A stretch of 64,000 nt of DNA from Desmodus rotundus (Eukaryota; Chordata; Mammalia; Chiroptera; Phyllostomidae): the NCBI RefSeq assembly GCF_022682495.2, contig NC_071397.1:4679082-4743081 (forward strand), written 5' to 3'. Within the stretch, counting starts at the first letter, position 1. Each line of letters begins with the position of its first letter. Position numbers and translations under genes: made by a program. Of the stretch, positions 35,801 to 46,600 are shown piece after piece. Under the pieces are notes generated by a model. It searched no databases, was not told the DNA's origin, and worked only from the letters and a program-made list of their open reading frames with translations.

Positions 35801-37756
35801 CAGAGGGGAAGCTGGGTTAGACACAGTCTAAGACACGGGAGGGGGATCATCTGGAGCCTATGCCCTATACCCTTGGGGGACCTGGGAGGGCACCTCTAGG
35901 AGTCTGCTCTTGTGGGCCCAGCAAGGTAGTTGGGGGCAAGTAAGACCCAGGGGCACTTCCGGTCTAGGTGTGTATGAGGGCTAGGGTCAGGGGTCGACAG
36001 GGCTCCCCCCCCAACCCCTAGCATTCTCCTGGCCTCCTGCAGGGGGAACGTGAAGGGGCAGAGGCCCTACCAGGAGGGAACTCCGTGTTCCCAATGTCCC
36101 TCCGACTACCGCTGCGAGAACTCCCTCTGTGGTGAGTTGGGGTTGGGGTGGGGAGGGAGAGGAAAAAGGAGGGGACACCAACCGGATGGTCTGGAGGCTC
36201 CCGCGGCTCCTGATCGTGCGTGGACAGGGGAGGGGTCGGCGGGATGCGATGTCCTGGGGCCCTGGGCCGTCCCACCCATCCGGGTTCCCAAATCCGTTTT
36301 GCCCTCCTGCACAGCCACTTTGGCGCCCAGTCAGTCATTCTGAGTGACTGGATTTCAACCCTCGAAGCAGAAGGTAGCAGAAAGTCAGGCTGCGCTGGTG
36401 GGCGTGGTCAGACGAGGAAAGCCCGGGGTGGGCGGGGCCGATTAGTGGGAGTGATCAGAAGGACTCGAATGGGCGTATTAGGAACTGGAACCCAGCTGGA
36501 GACGTGCTCTGAAAAAGTGGAAGTGCAAGCGCAGAGATCGGAAGACTTGGACAAGGAGGTGGATGGAGGAACAACTGTGTCGATCAGAAGAAATAACATT
36601 TAGTATCAATGGGGGACATATTCGCTGGAGAGGGTGTATGCGTGTTTGTGTGTCTCTATAAGATATTTGGTTGCCTCACCTGGATTGGGGTGGGGTGAGA
36701 GATATGGGGTCCTGCTTGAAGCACTAATGCCAGGCCTTGTTTCTCTTAGCAGAACCCATCAGTGGCTCAGAGGAGGCTAAAGAGTTGCCTCAACCGGTAA
36801 CTGAGACCCTGTCTTCCCTGGCAACTGAAGCCCCAACCTCTACAAAAGGGGGTATCTCTTCTTCTTCCTTAGCAAAAGAAAGTCCATCCTTGTTGGTAAC
36901 AGAGGTCTCAGGCACCCTGACAACCAAGGCTCTACTTGCTGTAGAGACCGATGCCCCATCTTCCCTGGCAACGGAAGGCCCGCCCTCCATGGTAACCAAG
37001 GCTCCTCTTCCCTTAACAAGTACTAAGGTCCCCTGGTCTTTGGAAACTCACAGTTTGTTGTCCTTGGATAAGGAGCCAGCTACCTCCCCCAAGTCGACCA
37101 ATGATCCCATCCTCAAATCGGTAGACAAAGAGTCCAGCAAGACAACAATGCCCTCCAGGAGCCCAGAGAGTTCTCTGCACCTCAAGGTGTCCCTCACAGA
37201 GACTCAGGAGCTGCTGCCCCACCCCCAGGGGGAGGGGCACACTGAGGCCCAGTTGCCTTCTTCCAGTGAGGTCGCAGCCTCAGTTTTTCCAGCCCACCAT
37301 GAGCCAGGTGAGCTGCAGGCCACACTGGACCACATGGAGCACACTTTCTCCAAGTCCCTGCTCAACTTCTCCAATACCTCTACCACCGCTGATGACATGG
37401 GTGGACGAATCCTGGCCCTGCAGTCCTTGCCAGGTAAAGCCTCTAGCATCTTACCTTCCCTCCTGACTCCACATTGTCAACACTCCGTCCCCAGTGTAGG
37501 TGGTCAGGGCATGCACCCTCTGAATAGGGGTTTCCTCCCTGGATGCTGGGCCCCTATTTGCATGCCTGGGGGGTGGGGGTGGGGGTCAGGAAGAACTATC
37601 TCTAGGCTGAGGCAATCCCTCTTCTTTCCTACAGGTGCAGAGGACCCTGAAAAGCCTGTAATCCATTCAGGGATGAACTTGGGCCCTGGTCGCATCTGGG
37701 GCCCTCTCCTGGGTCTGCTACTACTGCCTTCCCTGGTGTTGGCTGGAATCTTCTAA
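29300..37756 (+). CDS. PI16: PI16, peptidase inhibitor 16 (six coding exons)
   Basis: Secreted or GPI-linked CAP (CRISP/Ag5/PR-1) superfamily protein, known from prostate plasma (PSP94-binding protein), fibroblasts and cardiac tissue. Exons 29300-29470, 33646-33867, 35658-35767, 36043-36131, 36753-37433 and 37635-37756 join in phase to 1395 bases (464 residues; human 463). ATG has a GCCACC context. Residues 1-27 are a leucine-rich signal peptide. The CAP domain covers about 30-170, with the cavity tetrad H78, E87, E105, H128, CRISP signature 1 ([16 protein letters not shown], 127-142) and signature 2 ([12 protein letters not shown], 160-171). A short Cys-rich piece follows (CSQC at 183-186, C192, C197). 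Residues 198 to about 425 are Ser/Thr/Pro-rich and mucin-like. The C-terminus is hydrophobic ([18 protein letters not shown]), as for GPI attachment. Possible N-glycosylation at N114 (NLS). No damage seen. Confidence 0.97.
31048..31277 (+). repeat. MIR SINE, sense
   Basis: Almost complete MIR: 'gcctgggttcacatcttaac', 'ttattagctgtgtgacctca', 'ttcctcatctgtaaactggg', 'agtaagcgctcagtaagtgt'. Confidence 0.9.
31390..31880 (+). repeat. L2-like fragment
   Basis: Phrase order of an L2 3' region: 'caaaacccttcactggctcc', 'cctccatgcctttgctcatg', 'gggctaaatagccctttg'. Diverged; borders approximate. Confidence 0.5.
32783..32839 (+). repeat. (CA)n microsatellite, about 28 units
   Basis: Uninterrupted CA dinucleotides over 57 bases in PI16 intron 1. 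Likely length-polymorphic. Confidence 0.97.
33300..33430 (-). repeat. MIR fragment, antisense
   Basis: 'atatgatctcattcccttct' and 'aaaatcacacagctggtgaa' are the antisense MIR core. Confidence 0.55.
33646..33867 (+). CDS. PI16: PI16 coding exon 2
   Basis: 74 codons (residues 58-131), the centre of the CAP domain, starting [20 protein letters not shown]. Acceptor 'ccgcag', donor 'cag|gtgcga', both phase 0. Carries all four cavity residues H78, E87, E105, H128. Very GC-rich. Confidence 0.96.
33868..35657 (+). other. PI16: PI16 intron 2
   Basis: 1.8 kb, unique-looking; no repeat recognised with confidence. Ends in 'ccctccttcag'. Confidence 0.85.
35658..35767 (+). CDS. PI16: PI16 coding exon 3
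   Basis: 110 bases: [19 protein letters not shown] and LVCNYEPP, completing both CRISP signatures. Donor GTGAGT after 'ccccc'; ends in phase 2. Confidence 0.96.
36043..36131 (+). CDS. PI16: PI16 coding exon 4
   Basis: 89 bases: [20 protein letters not shown] to NSLC, the small Cys-rich piece after the CAP fold. Acceptor 'tcctgcag', donor 'gtg|gtgagt', ends in phase 1. Confidence 0.95.
36753..37433 (+). CDS. PI16: PI16 coding exon 5 (mucin-like region)
   Basis: 681 bases encoding the Ser/Thr/Pro-rich stalk, with loosely repeated SLATEAP/SLATEGP-type units. The acceptor is a tandem 'ttagcag' (see findings). Donor 'ccag|gtaaag', ends in phase 1. Confidence 0.94.
37635..37756 (+). CDS. PI16: PI16 coding exon 6
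   Basis: 122 bases; begins [13 protein letters not shown], ends in the hydrophobic GPI-signal-like tail and TAA at 37754-37756. Acceptor 'tttcctacag'. Confidence 0.95.
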
Positions 37757-38180
37757 AGGGGTCACCACTCAAAGGCAAGGCCTGGTGGGGGGGATCCTGG
37801 CCTCGTGCTCATTCTGGATTGTTTTTCTCTAAGAGACCCCAGCTTCCTGGACAAGGCCTGCTCTGTGGCCGAGCAGCCCCTTCACCCAGCTTCTGGCCAG
37901 ACTCCAGGCCAGTGCCAATCCCTGGCACTGTCCCAGGAAAGCCTATGCCTCTGGGGTGGCCTCCCCCAGCTAGCTGCAGTCTGTTCTGAGCAGTGTCTCT
38001 GCGGCCCTGGTCCTGGTCTTCTAGGGACAGAAGACCTCAGGGCTTCCCAGGAACTCCCTGGCCTCTTCCTGGATCCTGGGCTGTTCCCAGGTGTGCCTTC
38101 CTAGGGTAAGGAGTTCAGCTGTCCTCTGCCATCTCTCCCACCCTGTCCCCAGACCCCCTAATAAAATATGCTTCTTGGCT
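37757..38180 (+). other. PI16: PI16 3' UTR
   Basis: About 0.42 kb to just past the AATAAA at 38160. No repeats recognised. Confidence 0.8.
38160..38165 (+). terminator. PI16: PI16 poly(A) signal (AATAAA)
   Basis: Canonical hexamer in 'cccctaataaaatatgc', about 400 bases after the stop, followed by a T/G-containing stretch. Confidence 0.85.
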
Positions 38181-39019
38181 GGAGGCCCTCTGGAAGGGAA
38201 AAGCTACAGGGCATGTGGCTCACCCAGCCGTCTTGGCTTGGCTGGCGGTGAGCGAAGGCTGCTGCCTGATAACTGCACATCTGGCCTGGACCCCTCCTGC
38301 CCCTCCTATGTCGATCCAGGTGGGCAGGTGGGGATTCTGGGGAGATAGATACCTGCTTGCCTGGGCTGGGACTTACTGTCTATGCAAGGTGGAGGGTTCT
38401 CCCTGGGTGCCTTCCTCTCCCTAGACTTGCTGAGTAGCTGGTGGGGGTGGGGTGGGGTGAGGGGCAGATGGACAAGCCCCACCTGGTGGGGTCCTATGGG
38501 GGGAAGGCAGAGACCAGGAAAGGGAAGCAGCTCCAACTCCTGACTAAGAGTGCACAGTCTCCATGTTTGCAAAGGGAGGGTGGCCCTGAAGAGGCTCAAC
38601 ACTTCCCCCTGCCAACCTGTGGCACCTGCTCCTTCTCACATTCCCTCTGTCCCCAAACAACTCCATTTAGTTCTTTGGGGCACCCTTTCTTTCCTTCCTA
38701 TACCACCCCCCCCACAAATCTTCAGGTTGCTGGCATGGAGGGGAAAGGCCAAAGGAAGGCAAGGGTGCCTGGTGACTCCCAGCCCCAGGAGTCACCAGCA
38801 GGGCCAAATTGGGTTCGGGGCCCAGAGTCAAGGGGTAGCACAACCGTCTCTTCAGAGGAATGCTGCTACCCAGGCCCACCTGGTACACAGATCAGAAACG
38901 TAGCTCTGGCCTGGCTTTGCTAAACCTTAGTAACTGGAGGGGTCCTGAGAACGATTCTGGAGTCCCCCTCCACTTCCAACACCCAGGACTGCCCACAAGC
39001 GAGTGGGGCAGAACAGCAC

Positions 39020-39055
<36 letters not shown>

Positions 39056-39184
39056 GTAGACAACTGAGGACGACTTGGGGCCAAGCTGGGGTTGGCAAGG
39101 GGCAGAGGGACGGTCTCTAGGCCAAAGGCAGTGTCAGCACACAGGAAGCATTCAAGTCAGGCCAAGGCTGCGCGCCTTCCATGT
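38181..39184. other. Spacer after PI16
   Basis: Unique-looking sequence with a (TG)15 tract at 39023-39052. Open frames at 38441-38923 and 38550-38903 show no recognisable content. Confidence 0.5.
39023..39052 (+). repeat. (TG)n microsatellite
   Basis: About 15 uninterrupted TG units. Confidence 0.95.
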
Positions 39185-40915
39185 ATGTGTATGATATGAT
39201 ATAATGTAACTCCATTAAGATAGAACTCATATGACATTAAATTCACTCATTTAAATTGTACCCCTCACCCCCGACTGGTGTGGCTCAGTGGGTTGGGTAT
39301 CTTCTTGCAAAGCAAATCGTCGCTGGTTCCGCTCCTGATCAGGACACAGGCCTGGGTTGCAGGTTCCATCCCATTTGGGGTACGTGTGAGAGGCAACTGA
39401 TGAATGTTTCTCTTTGATTCCCTCCCTCTTTCTCCCTCCACTCCCCTCTCTCTAAAAATAAATCGTACCACTCAGTGGCTTTAAGTGTATCACAGGGCTG
39501 CACAGCCGTCAGCCACCGTCAACTCTGACACATTTCCACCAGCCCCCTCCCCCCAAAACCCCATAAGTCAATGGTCTCTCCCCTTTTCAACATTTTCTCT
39601 CATTCTGTGGCTGTCTTTCCAATTTTTGTTGATGATATATATCTTTTGAACACGTTTTAAATTCTGACAATGTCCAATTTACTGATTTTTTTCTCATTTT
39701 GTTCCTTGTACTTTCTGATGTTATAGCTAAGAAACCAGTGCCCAGTCCAAGGTTGCAAAGACTTATGCCTATGTTTCCCTCAAAGAGTTTCATGTACATT
39801 TAAGTCTTTGACACATTTTTAGTTAATTCTTTATGTGGCATAAAATGGGAATCCAACCTCATTCTTATGCATGTACACACCCCACCGCCCCAGCACCTTT
39901 CACTGAAGATTATTCTCCCCCATCTAATCGTCGCTGCCCTTGTCAAGACCAGTCAAAATAAAAGTCAGCGTGTATCTCTGGACTCTCGCTCCTGTCTCAC
40001 TGGTCTGCATGTCTGTCTGTATGCCGGTACCACACCATCTTGATTACTGTAGCTTTGTGGTGAGTTCTGAAATCAGGAAGTGCAAGCCCCCCAACTTTGT
40101 TCTTCTTCAAGATTGTATAGGCTATTCTGGGCCCCTTGAATTTCCATATTAATTCTAGGATCAGCTTGTCAAATTTCTGTAAGGTCAGCAGAGATTTTAA
40201 TAGGGTGGGTGCAATCTGCCATCTTAACTGTTAAGCCTTCCAATCCGTGAACAGAGGATGTTTTTCTATTCATTTAGTTCTCCTTTAACTTCTTTCAACA
40301 ATGTTCTATAGTTTTCAAAGTGGAAGTTTTCCAGTCCTTTCATTAAACTTGTTCATAAGTACTTTGATATTTTTGATGCTATTGTAAATAAAATTACTTT
40401 CCTTTTCACTTTGTTCAATTGCAAGTGTACACAAGTACAATTGATTTTTGCATATAGATTTTGAATCCTACAACTTGCTGAATTCACTTATTGTAAAGTA
40501 TTTTTAGTGGATTCCTTAGGGTTTTTTATATATAAGATCTTGTTATCTACAGAGACGGTTTTAGTTCCTCCTTTCTGATCAGAGAACGTTTCCCGTGCCG
40601 ACCTGCCCCCGCTAGCCCCTCCAGTGCAGTGTTAAGCAGCAGCAAGAGCAGACATCTTTTTCTTGTCCCCGATCTTAGGGGGAAAACGTTAGGTCTCTCA
40701 CCATTCAGTGTTTTTTGTGGGGCTTTCATACTTACCAGGTTCTATCACTGATCGGGGTGAGGAAGGTCTCTCTTCTTAGGTTTTTGAATGTTTTTTATCA
40801 TTAAGGGTATTGAATTCTGCCAAAATTCCTCTTTGGTGTCTACTGAGGTGATCCTATGGCTTTTGTTCCTTATGCATGGATAAAAGTGTATTACGCTGAT
40901 TTCCAGATGTTGGTC
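39185..40915 (-). mobile_element. L1 3' half, antisense, interrupted by Ves
   Basis: Starts in L1 3' UTR complement ('ttaaattcactcatttaaat'), resumes after a Ves at about 39475 and runs through ORF2 complement ('taccacaccatcttgattac', 'atcaggaagtgcaagccccc') to about 40915. Heavily mutated. Confidence 0.8.
39268..39464 (+). repeat. Ves SINE inside L1
   Basis: 'gactggtgtggctcagtggg' head, CT-rich body and 'ctaaaaataaat' tail. Flanks 'gtacccctca' (39258-39267) and 'gtaccactca' (39465-39474), one mismatch, mark the duplication of L1 target DNA. The B box is partly eroded. Confidence 0.9.
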
Positions 40916-42849
40916 CAACTTGTGTTCCTATTTCCTTACGCTGCCTCCTGGGTCCCCTGAGGCGGTCAGCTGTGGCAGCCTCTGGGCACAGAACGGTGGC
41001 GGTCCAAACCCATCTTTCCTAGTTCCTGAATGGACCCTGCCTCCTTCAAAGCACACCTGTGGTCAGCCCTCAGGAAAACTGTCACATGAGGGAACCTATC
41101 CAAGACAAGGACAGGGACCTCTTTGGAAGCTTATTTTTGGGGAAATAACATGGTGTTCCAGTCAGGCCAGCCAGTGACAAATGGGTGGGGAGAGGTGTGT
41201 CAGTACAGGCCCACGAGGACACAACGGGAGGCTACGTTCAGAGGGCAGGGGGCCGGCACTCAGGCCTCTCCTATCCAGGTGCGGAGGGGTCGGCTCCGGC
41301 GTCATGCTGCATGGCCCCCTGGCATCTGGGGAACGACACAGCGAGAGGGACCACAGTAGAGGCCCAGCTTAGGATTCCTCTGCCACCTCAGGCTTTTTCA
41401 CAGGGGGACCCAAAAGGGCTGTCACAGGCTTTTCCAGCCTTGTCCATCAGGATTAAGTGTTCCTGGAGGGGAGGAGGGTGACTGGCTTCCCACAACACTC
41501 CTGCTTCCGTCACCCCTCCTTCTGCCAACAGCTCAGCTTCCCTCCTGCCTGATCTTCTCTCTCAAATGTGGATCTTGTCATTCTGGTTTCCTGGCCCAAC
41601 AGGGTACATGCCAGGTGCTCGGAGGGCAGGTGAAGCCTCAGCCCTCAAAGGCTGAGGGAACCAGGGAACAAAGGGAGCCTTTAATATACACAATACATGC
41701 ATCTGAATATTGAGCTGAAAATGTGCTTCAGAAGTTGAGGGTAAAACCTGGACTCTGCTCCATTGAAAATATAGAGGGAGGGGCCCTTCAGGGCAAGCTC
41801 AGCACAGGATTCCAGACAGGCGAGCAGCTCTAAAGCTGGGGGACCGAAAGACGTGATCAGTCCAGAAACAGGATTCGAACGTGGAGCAAGAGGAAAAGTT
41901 ACCCCTAACGGCGGTCACTGTGGTGGGAGGCCACGCTGGGCGGCGGAAAGGCAACATGCTGTGAGGCAGACTCACCCCAGAAGAGCCCTCCTTCTCTCCA
42001 GAAACGGTGCCGGCAGGGCCTGGCCCACCGAGCCGGGTGCCTCCTGCCCTACTACTGTGGCTATCGGAAGTGAGTAAAGACCTAAGTGGCCCAACCAAGG
42101 TACATTCACAGGACACCACCGGGGCACTTCCATGTGCTCTTGGGGAATAAGGGTCCATAGTAAGCTGCTCTCGAGTCAACTGTTACTAGGCCACTGGGGG
42201 AAGCCAGTTCTGCAAGTGTCCCGGGGCCTTCCCTGAGGGTGACGTGGCCCACCCCTGTGGGGAAGCAGACCGCAATGTTAGGGCAAGGGCAAAGAAACAC
42301 CTAGCTGGACTCCCACGGGAATTCAAACCTCATCAGACGGGCGCCCACGATCTCCAGGACAGGACGCTCTATTTGTAAGCTTTGCCTGTTTTGAACCCGG
42401 CGTTCGGCAGAAGTGAACGGAGGGGTGTTCCGTCCTTTCTAGAGAAGGCAGAGCTTGGTGCTCATCCTGCGCCCATGCCGGCCCCTTCTGTAATCATGTG
42501 ACCACTACCCCAAAAGACTCAGTAAAAACTGCAAATGCCAAACAGTGAGGAGATGACAATCAGGGGTTTGGGTGAACATTTTCTGAAGATGGGAAGCCTG
42601 TCTCCATGGCGACAGGCCCATGGACCACTTGTTGATCTGTGAACTGGCATCTCATCACGGTCTGATTCAGAAAATCATCCGGACTCCCTGGCCCCCCACC
42701 CAGGCTGATCTACACCGGGCCTGGCACTTCCCACCCCAGGCTGGGCTGCTCCAGCCCTGTGGCTCTACAGCCCCTCCTCATACTAACACCAAGGACTGAG
42801 AAAGATTGTGGGTTTTAAGCTCATCAAAGTAAGAGACTCCCCACAAAAC
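40916..42849. other. Spacer between PI16 and MTCH1 3' ends
   Basis: No gene and no repeat I can name. PI16 and MTCH1 converge across this gap. Confidence 0.5.
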
Positions 42850-43605
42850 TCCGAATCACCACCAGTACATTTATTTGAGGGAGGAAAGGTAGTATCTTAT
42901 CAGGAACTTTTAAACTGGGTAGGACTAAAGACACTGATCTGCCTAAGTTCTGGGTGTGCACGACTGCACAGGTAACTAGATCCCACGCACGAAGCGTCAC
43001 CATTAAACCGATGAGTACTTGATGAGGGGACACATTCTGAGCGGTCACATGATCTCCCATTCAGAAGGTGCTGCCTTTGTATCAGAAAAGTAGTGTTGAG
43101 AACAAAGGCAGAACCTAGCAACAGCTTCCTAGCACAGGCCTGGACACGATGGTGGCCTCTCGAAAAGGGACCGTGCCCTATTTACAAGCGGGAGGGCAGC
43201 ACTCCCAGCTGAGCTGCAGGGTGAGGGCTGGGGCTGACCGAGGGGTGCGTGGGGGTGGGATCTGACACCGTGAGCCTTTTCCCATCCAACCTGGGCCTCT
43301 ACGAGCCATTCTCTGGACCCCTGCACAAAGCAGATGTAGCAAATCTGTGAAGAAAGGGGATTCCACCCCAGTTCCCTAGCCCTGCCCCCCCCTCCCCAGG
43401 TCTAACAGGTGACCAGTCACTGGGCGTAGCCTCACCCCCACCCAACCCCCACTTCTGGACAGACGCATGGCGAACAGACGCCGAGGCCCAACTGGGCAGG
43501 AGCACATCTGGTGTCGCTGGGTTGGAGCTGTCTTACAAGCGCCCGAGATGGACAGGCCTCACCCACAGTGGCCAGGTTGGGACAGCGTGTGTTTAGTGAT
43601 GCAGG
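42850..43605 (-). other. MTCH1: MTCH1 3' UTR
   Basis: Noncoding part of exon 12, about 0.75 kb from the stop codon to just past the AATAAA at 42875-42870. Confidence 0.8.
42870..42875 (-). terminator. MTCH1: MTCH1 poly(A) signal (AATAAA)
   Basis: 'tttatt' on the plus strand, AATAAA on the transcript strand. First canonical hexamer after the MTCH1 stop. Confidence 0.85.
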
Positions 43606-43677
43606 TTACTCCAGGGCAAAGCAGGACCCTGACGACACCCGGCGGAAAAGGAGGCTGGAGCCGCGGAAGAGCTGGCC
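43606..43677 (-). CDS. MTCH1: MTCH1 coding exon 12
   Basis: [20 protein letters not shown] plus ALE and TAA (43608-43606). Acceptor 'gatccag' on the minus strand. Confidence 0.96.
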   Translation of the reverse strand, partial: GQLFRGSSLLFRRVSSGSCFALE

Positions 43678-46600
43678 CTGGATCGGAAGGAGCAGCCAGG
43701 TCAGTCAGTGGAAGGGGAGGTCGTCTTCCACATCCTGCCCCAGAGCAAGGCCAGCATGAAGCAGAGAGGGCTCCAGCAGCTCAGAGAGCCCAGGGCCGGG
43801 GCGGAGGGCCTAGGCCCGCGTTATGGAACGGCAAGGTCACAATATGCCCCGTGCTGCAGTGGCTCACTTCATGCCACAGGGTGTCCAGTGCTGGTGGGCT
43901 ACTTGGTAGGCACCCCCCAAAGAGGTGGGTACTGGGGAGTACTGCCCATTTGGCTTCCAAGCCCAAGTGGTCTGGGCCTCCTCCAACACCCACTGGATGG
44001 GATACACGTAGAACAGACCGAAATCACTAGGAAGAACTGCACCCTTCTCTTGCCTTGCTGCTTCCCCCTGTCTGTCCTCTTAACCTGAGGCCAGTCACTG
44101 CAGTGGCTGCTCCCCAGGCCACTGACCCATTTTACAAGGCAAACGCAAGGCTAGGAAAAGGCAAGAATCTGCCCTGGACACCAGGATCCTCGACCTCTGG
44201 TTCCTGGAGCTCCAGCCAGCCGGAAGGTGCTTGGGCATAGAACACGAAACCCCAAGAGTGGCCCCCTCATCCTGTGGCACCGCTCAATCCTCACACTCCC
44301 CCGGGCACCGGATGTCCAGCAGGAGGGCTTGGCCTCCAGCAGCCAGCTGCTGGCAGGAGCTGGTCTCCATCCTGTGGCTGCATCTCCAGCCGTGTCACTC
44401 AAAGTCTAAGACAGGCTCTTGGGCTTCCCCACCTCTCCACGGCTCTCTCATACTTGCTACTTGTTCTAAGAGCATTTAAGAGTTGCAGAAAAGGGGACCT
44501 TTTCTGATGCAAATTTTCAAGTAAACTCAGATCTAACTAACTCAAATCCTTCCTAAAATAAAGTGAAAAGTCAATTTAAATGCCTTAAATCAGGTCTACA
44601 TCCTCCCCACTCCCAACACTGGAGTCCATGACAACCCCGAATCTTTCCGAGCATGAAGCGCCCACGAAACCATTTCATGTGCTGAACATGTGGGAACGGG
44701 AAACACCCCTTCGGGAGCCTGCTTACCTGCACACTCAGGTACTTCCAGCAGTGAATCCAGGATTTGAACACTGGGGAGTAGGGGGGGAGCCCAGCCTGCA
44801 GCCTGCCAGGGAAGGAGGGCATGTGAGACCCAGAGAACACGGGAGCTGACCAGCCAGGGAAAAGGGGGCCTCGAGAAGGGATGGCTTGGAGCGGCCGCCA
44901 CCCACATTCTGAACCAGTCATCCCAAAGGGGTGCAGTGAACCCCAGAGGAAGACGGGGTGCCCAGCGAGATGAACCCACACAGCCCTGGGCGAGGGGGGG
45001 CAGAGAGCCAGGTGGAGGGGCGCACACCTACCCACAGTTGTTCACAGCCATGAGGTCACCGACCAGCAGGAAGGGGTAGGTCAGCATGCTCACTGCAATC
45101 TGAAACCCAGGGACACCCAGGCGTCAGCAACAGCCTCCCCTGCACCACCTCCCGGGGGCTAGCACAGGACTCACTGTGCCAACGCCCTGCCCTACGGCCG
45201 GTCTCTCCTGAGCCCCCCCCACCAGGCCCACAGGGCAGTGCGGCGGGCAGAGGGCTTGACTTACCCCCATCACAAACTTAGTGTAGCTCCGGATGGCCAG
45301 GGCCTGGCTGAACTGAAGAGACAGAAAGGAAGACTGGCTTGCCACAGGCACCTCAGGATGCAGATACCAGGTATGCAGACCCTCACCATGCTACCTGGTC
45401 TGTGGTCCCCTCACCCCCCTCCACACTGGCCTCGCACTCCCCCTGTGCACACTATGTTCCTTTCTGGGCCTGCCAGCAGCTTCCACGGCCTTGTAGCAGA
45501 GCCAAGAGAAGACCTGCGAGGCCCAAGTAGGAGAACCGGACTGAAGGACATCCATGGCCTGGCTGGGGATGGCGAGGAGCAGACCTGAAGGCCAGGCAAG
45601 TGGGACCCCTGGCTGCTGCCCTGTGTAACCGCACCGAGCTGCGAGCTCCGAGGGCTTGGCCTGTGTCTGCCTTGATTAATGTCCAAGGCTTGGCAGCCAC
45701 CTGAACTACCCAGGCACAAAATCCTAGTCTTGTAGCAAAGTGGGAGGGGCAAGTCTGGGCTTCCTGTCACCTCCTACCTCAGCAAGCTCTCACTGTCTTC
45801 AGGTCCCAACTCCTAAAGCCTACTTGGCCCAGGAAGGGGGGCTACCTATTCCTGAGCTTCCTATGGCAGGGCCATCCCACCAGATGGACGCCCTGCAACC
45901 CTGGGTGCACGTCTGCTCAGCCCTCTGCCTGAGTGGCAGCTTCATCTTAGTCTTTGAGCTGCACACAGAAGAGCACTTGAAAAACACTTCCAATGACTGT
46001 CGACTGCTGTTGGCGGTGACATTAAGTGCAGCAGCCCTGGTTCAAACACCTGCCGGCCTAGCAGGAGAAACCAACCCGCTGGGACACCCCGGCTGTCCCA
46101 GCCTGGCTCTACGTGACTGTAGCAGCTCCCCCCACCACAAGAGGCCCCTGAGAAAGGGCAGGGTCATGGCTACTGTAACTGAAGACAGGAACTGGCCTCC
46201 ACAGAGCCCCCTGAATTCGCTCACGTTCAAAGGCCGTAAGACTCATCCACCTGAGTCAAACAGGCTGACAAATCCCTGAGAGGAGGCTCTCAGCAGGGAT
46301 GAGGCGCTCCTTGCCACACACGTGTGCCCAGACACACACACACACACACACACACACTGCCCAGACACAGACACATGTAGACTATGACCCACATACCCGC
46401 CGCTGCTCCCCCCAACCACTGGCGATTCTGGCAGACAGGTGACTAACCCTCCCTCACCCTCCTTCCTGGGGTTGGCAATCTCTGCTGTTACAATGACTGG
46501 CTACCAGAAACCCCCCACCCATCACTGTTCCCCAACTCTGGCCTCGATTCATGCAGAACCAGCCAACCCATCACGTCCCCGGATGCCTTTCTTCGACAGT

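Noticed and set aside
36737..36752. Start of the longest PI16 frame before exon 5
   Set aside because: The apparent start is a TTG in the intron's pyrimidine tract; the real exon begins after the acceptor at 36752.
45740..46279. 179-codon plus-strand frame antisense to MTCH1 intron 8
   Set aside because: No recognisable content and no promoter or splice context.
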